From Chryseobacterium lactis (lineage in GTDB: Bacteria > Bacteroidota > Bacteroidia > Flavobacteriales > Weeksellaceae), in assembly GCF_003815875.1 (NCBI RefSeq), contig NZ_CP033924.1, positions 1,550,001 through 1,614,000 on the forward strand: a DNA stretch of 64,000 nt. Reading direction: 5' to 3'. Positions 61,628 to 64,000 of the stretch are shown piece by piece. The notes beneath the pieces are model-generated. The model searched no databases, was not told where the DNA came from, and was given only the letters and a program-made list of their open reading frames with translations. How positions within the stretch are numbered: position 1 is the first letter of the stretch; every line of letters begins with the position of its first letter. The translations under genes were made by a program, and so were the position numbers.

Positions 61628-62833
61628 ATGACGGAGAATTTGATAAAAGAAATAACGAGTATAAAAAGTAAAATAGATCAATTATATCAGAATAAGCAAT
61701 CATATGTTCCAGGATTATTAAATGAATTAGGCGGTCTTTGTCTTTTTTATTTTTATCATGGGAAAATTTTTAATGATCCTGAAAGTTTAGACAAAGGAAG
61801 TATATTGGTTGATCATATTCTGGAAGGGATTAAGGCTAGTATAAAATATAATAATTATAGATTCAGTACGGGGGCAGCAGGTTTAGGTTGGTTATTAAAA
61901 TTTCTTCATAAGGAGGAGTTTGTTGATTTCGAAGTAGAAGATGCATTGTCTGATTTGGATGAGTATATTTATAACTACGCTATTGAAGAGATCAATCGGG
62001 ATAATTACGATTTTTTACATGGAGCTATCGGAGCTTTATACTATTTTACGGAGGGAGCTCATAAAACAAATCACTACATAGATAATATTGTTTCCAAACT
62101 GGCTTTAAGAACTGAAAGTACGATCTATAATAAGCCGTATTGGCCATCTTTTAATGTAAGCGAAGGTAAAAGATATGATGATACACTCAATTTCGGACTT
62201 TCACATGGGCAGCCGGCTATCGTATCTGTTTTATCAAAGGTTTATCAGCTGAACTCAAGTAATGAATTAAAGATATTGCTGAACGATGCAACGTCTGCAA
62301 TGCTGGATTTTAAATTTAAAACAAAGAAAAACTCTCTTTTTCCTACGATGACATCTGCAGCTGAAAGTATTGAACACAATATGAGTAGGGGATCCCGACT
62401 GGGATGGTGTTATGGAGATTTAGGAATGGGTATTTCGTTGTGGGATGTTGGAACAGCGATTCAAAATGAAGATTTTAAAAGTATAGCTTTAGGTTGCATT
62501 AATTTTTCAGCACCCAAAAGAGATCTCAATATCAATAGTATTAAAGATGCCGGAGTTTGCCATGGATCAGCAGGTGTAATGCATATTTTTAATAAGTTTT
62601 CTTACCTTAACAAAGAAGCTGATTATTCTGAAGCCATAGAGTATTGGAAGAATATAACGATTGAAATGATTCATTCTGAAGAAGAAAAATATGAAACCGG
62701 TCATTCCGCATGGCATAATGAGCGGGGATATTATAACGATTTTGGCTTTTTACAAGGGCTTAGTGGTGTCGGGTTATCTTTACTTTCTTTAATAGATCCT
62801 GATATTAAATGGGGTGATGTGTTATTAATGTAA
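61628..62833 (+). CDS. lanC: lanthionine synthetase C-like cyclase
   Basis: The 401-residue protein has the LanC zinc ligands: Cys in GWCYGDLGMG (about 260) and Cys-His in GVCHGSAGVMH (about 310). Other LanC repeats visible are STGAAGLGWLL, DFLHGAIGALYYF, LSHGQPAIVSVL and FLQGLSGVGLSLL. It should catalyse addition of Cys thiols to dehydrated Ser/Thr of the precursors. It lies 24 bases before lanB. Confidence 0.95.
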   Translation: MTENLIKEITSIKSKIDQLYQNKQSYVPGLLNELGGLCLFYFYHGKIFNDPESLDKGSILVDHILEGIKASIKYNNYRFSTGAAGLGWLLKFLHKEEFVDFEVEDALSDLDEYIYNYAIEEINRDNYDFLHGAIGALYYFTEGAHKTNHYIDNIVSKLALRTESTIYNKPYWPSFNVSEGKRYDDTLNFGLSHGQPAIVSVLSKVYQLNSSNELKILLNDATSAMLDFKFKTKKNSLFPTMTSAAESIEHNMSRGSRLGWCYGDLGMGISLWDVGTAIQNEDFKSIALGCINFSAPKRDLNINSIKDAGVCHGSAGVMHIFNKFSYLNKEADYSEAIEYWKNITIEMIHSEEEKYETGHSAWHNERGYYNDFGFLQGLSGVGLSLLSLIDPDIKWGDVLLM

Positions 62834-62856
62834 GTTCTTTAATTATATCAACAACA

Positions 62857-64000
62857 ATGTACGAGAGTAATTTTTATGCAGTGAGGAAGCCTCTTCTGCC
62901 TTTGAAAAATCTTTTTGACTTTTATAAATTCTCTGAAGCTAATGATGATCAAGAGATTCTTAATTATCTTATCAAAGAATTTTCTGAAAACTATCAATTA
63001 AATGAGGCGTTATATCTTGCCTCTGATATTCTATATAATGAGACTCTGAAATATGTCGCAACACCAGACAACTTTTCAGATAAGGACAAGAAAAAGCTAC
63101 TTCATTCTTTAGCTAAATATTACATAAGGTCAGCAAGTCGCTGCACTCCATTTGGATTATTTGCTAATTTTAGCCAAGGCACCTATAAGGAACGGGGAGA
63201 AGATGAAGAAACATCAGGTTCATTACAATATTTCCCACGTTTAGATATGGAGGTTCAATATCAAATAGGAGATTATATTTCGAAACTTGAAGGCGTACAG
63301 GAGTTCTTGACCTACAGAGTAAATAATAGTTTATATAAAGCAGGAGGGAAATACAGGTATGTGGAATACAGATTAAAAAAGATGAATCTCACCCATCATC
63401 TTGTATCGTTGGAATCTGATGAAGTATTGTCTTATATTATTAAGATATCCAGATCTGGTATAAGTTATACCTTATTGGTTGAGAAATTATTAAATAAATA
63501 TGATGTTTCAAAAGAAGAATTAGTTGGCTATATTAATGGGTTAATTCTTAATAAAGTTTTAACGAGTAATCTGGATATCAATGTTTCAGGTGAAGATTAT
63601 TTTGATATCCTGTTAGAATTTTTGGAAAATCTACATCAAAAAGGGATCAGCGATAAAATTTCAGAGATCAGAAATATCTTATTACAAGTAAAAGACTTAT
63701 TGCTTCAGGTGAGTAGCAGTCAGTCAAATATAGAATTTTATAAAGAAATTCATAGACATATTACTACTGTATTGCCGGGGATCGCAGAAAAGAATCTGAT
63801 ACAACTGGATGTCATAGATTTAAAAGACGATCAGACTTTTAGTACTGACACAAAGAAAGAATTAAAAGGGTTAATCAATATTGTTTCTAAATTTTCCACA
63901 CCACCTTCTCAAAATTCCTGGTTTGAAGTTTTTAAAAGAGCATTCAAAGAACGATATGAAGATAGAAGGGTCAAACTGGCAGAGGTTTTAGACGGAGAAT
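62857..64000 (+). CDS. lanB: lantibiotic dehydratase, N-terminal part, cut by the window edge
   Basis: Translation from ATG 62857 gives MYESNFYAVRKPLLPLKNLF and 381 residues without a stop to the edge. The LanB N-terminal hallmark is YYIRSASRCTPFGLFANFSQ, followed by FPRLDMEVQYQIGDYI and, near the edge, WFEVFKRAFKERYEDRRVKL with AEVLDGE. The domain glutamylates Ser/Thr of the precursor from Glu-tRNA. Whether the elimination domain is fused or split cannot be seen. The usual transporter genes would lie further on. Confidence 0.93.
   Translation, partial: MYESNFYAVRKPLLPLKNLFDFYKFSEANDDQEILNYLIKEFSENYQLNEALYLASDILYNETLKYVATPDNFSDKDKKKLLHSLAKYYIRSASRCTPFGLFANFSQGTYKERGEDEETSGSLQYFPRLDMEVQYQIGDYISKLEGVQEFLTYRVNNSLYKAGGKYRYVEYRLKKMNLTHHLVSLESDEVLSYIIKISRSGISYTLLVEKLLNKYDVSKEELVGYINGLILNKVLTSNLDINVSGEDYFDILLEFLENLHQKGISDKISEIRNILLQVKDLLLQVSSSQSNIEFYKEIHRHITTVLPGIAEKNLIQLDVIDLKDDQTFSTDTKKELKGLINIVSKFSTPPSQNSWFEVFKRAFKERYEDRRVKLAEVLDGE

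Noticed and set aside
1..64000. tRNA, rRNA, CRISPR arrays and riboswitches
   Set aside because: Read through the intergenic regions for cloverleaf ends, regular spaced repeats and known aptamer cores; none found. A covariance-model search would be decisive.

Overview
The window looks like chromosomal DNA of a Flavobacteriia member, most likely Chryseobacterium or a close relative. The evidence is the low GC content, promoters of the Bacteroidota type (TTTG, about 19 bases, TAnnTTTG), type IX secretion (T9SS) sorting domains, exosortase F, several families largely confined to Bacteroidota (DUF4271, DUF4293, DUF4296, DUF5689), and T9SS/TonB-receptor-rich gene content. No rRNA, tRNA, CRISPR array, complete insertion sequence or phage was seen.

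Layout. 1-2.3 kb: a metal-handling cluster on the minus strand (Cys/His-repeat lipoprotein, Cys-rich secreted protein, TonB receptor with two heavy-metal domains, cut by the window edge). 2.3-12.1 kb: GT32 glycosyltransferase, a two-component system, small proteins, oligopeptidase B, a T9SS cargo protein, hemD and DUF4271. 12.3-21.4 kb: core cluster (dolichol-phosphate-mannose-synthase-like GT2, DUF4296, tgt, LptF/G permease, birA, rsfS, ftsH, LUD protein, cdsA, psd). 21.4-25.7 kb: a membrane LuxR-type regulator, two small HTH proteins and a large secreted protein, with a shared upstream DNA motif. 25.7-33.4 kb: DUF1801, MsbA-like ABC exporter, M28 peptidase, DUF4293, rho, dapB, sodA. 33.4-42.7 kb: secreted vWA protein, then a secreted nuclease divergent from a TonB receptor/DUF5689 lipoprotein pair.

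43.0-51.0 kb is the least familiar region. One strong promoter precedes eight same-strand genes: a transglutaminase-like lipoprotein, two paralogous small secreted proteins with a shared C-terminal segment, a small lipoprotein, a one-TM protein with a GYGFF motif, an HTTM (SdpB/gamma-carboxylase-like) membrane protein, an O-antigen-ligase-like protein with TPRs, and an outer-membrane beta-barrel. I propose it is a peptide maturation/export locus with a parallel to SdpA/SdpB; that is inference.

51.1-59.9 kb: PixA-like inclusion protein, DUF6702, LOG family protein, an AmgK/RapZ-C/MurU-like sugar salvage set, exosortase F with its partner, a cation diffusion facilitator, asd, and small membrane and secreted proteins. 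60.0 kb to the end: a class I lanthipeptide cluster with five precursor genes, a strong hairpin, lanC and the start of lanB, running off the window.
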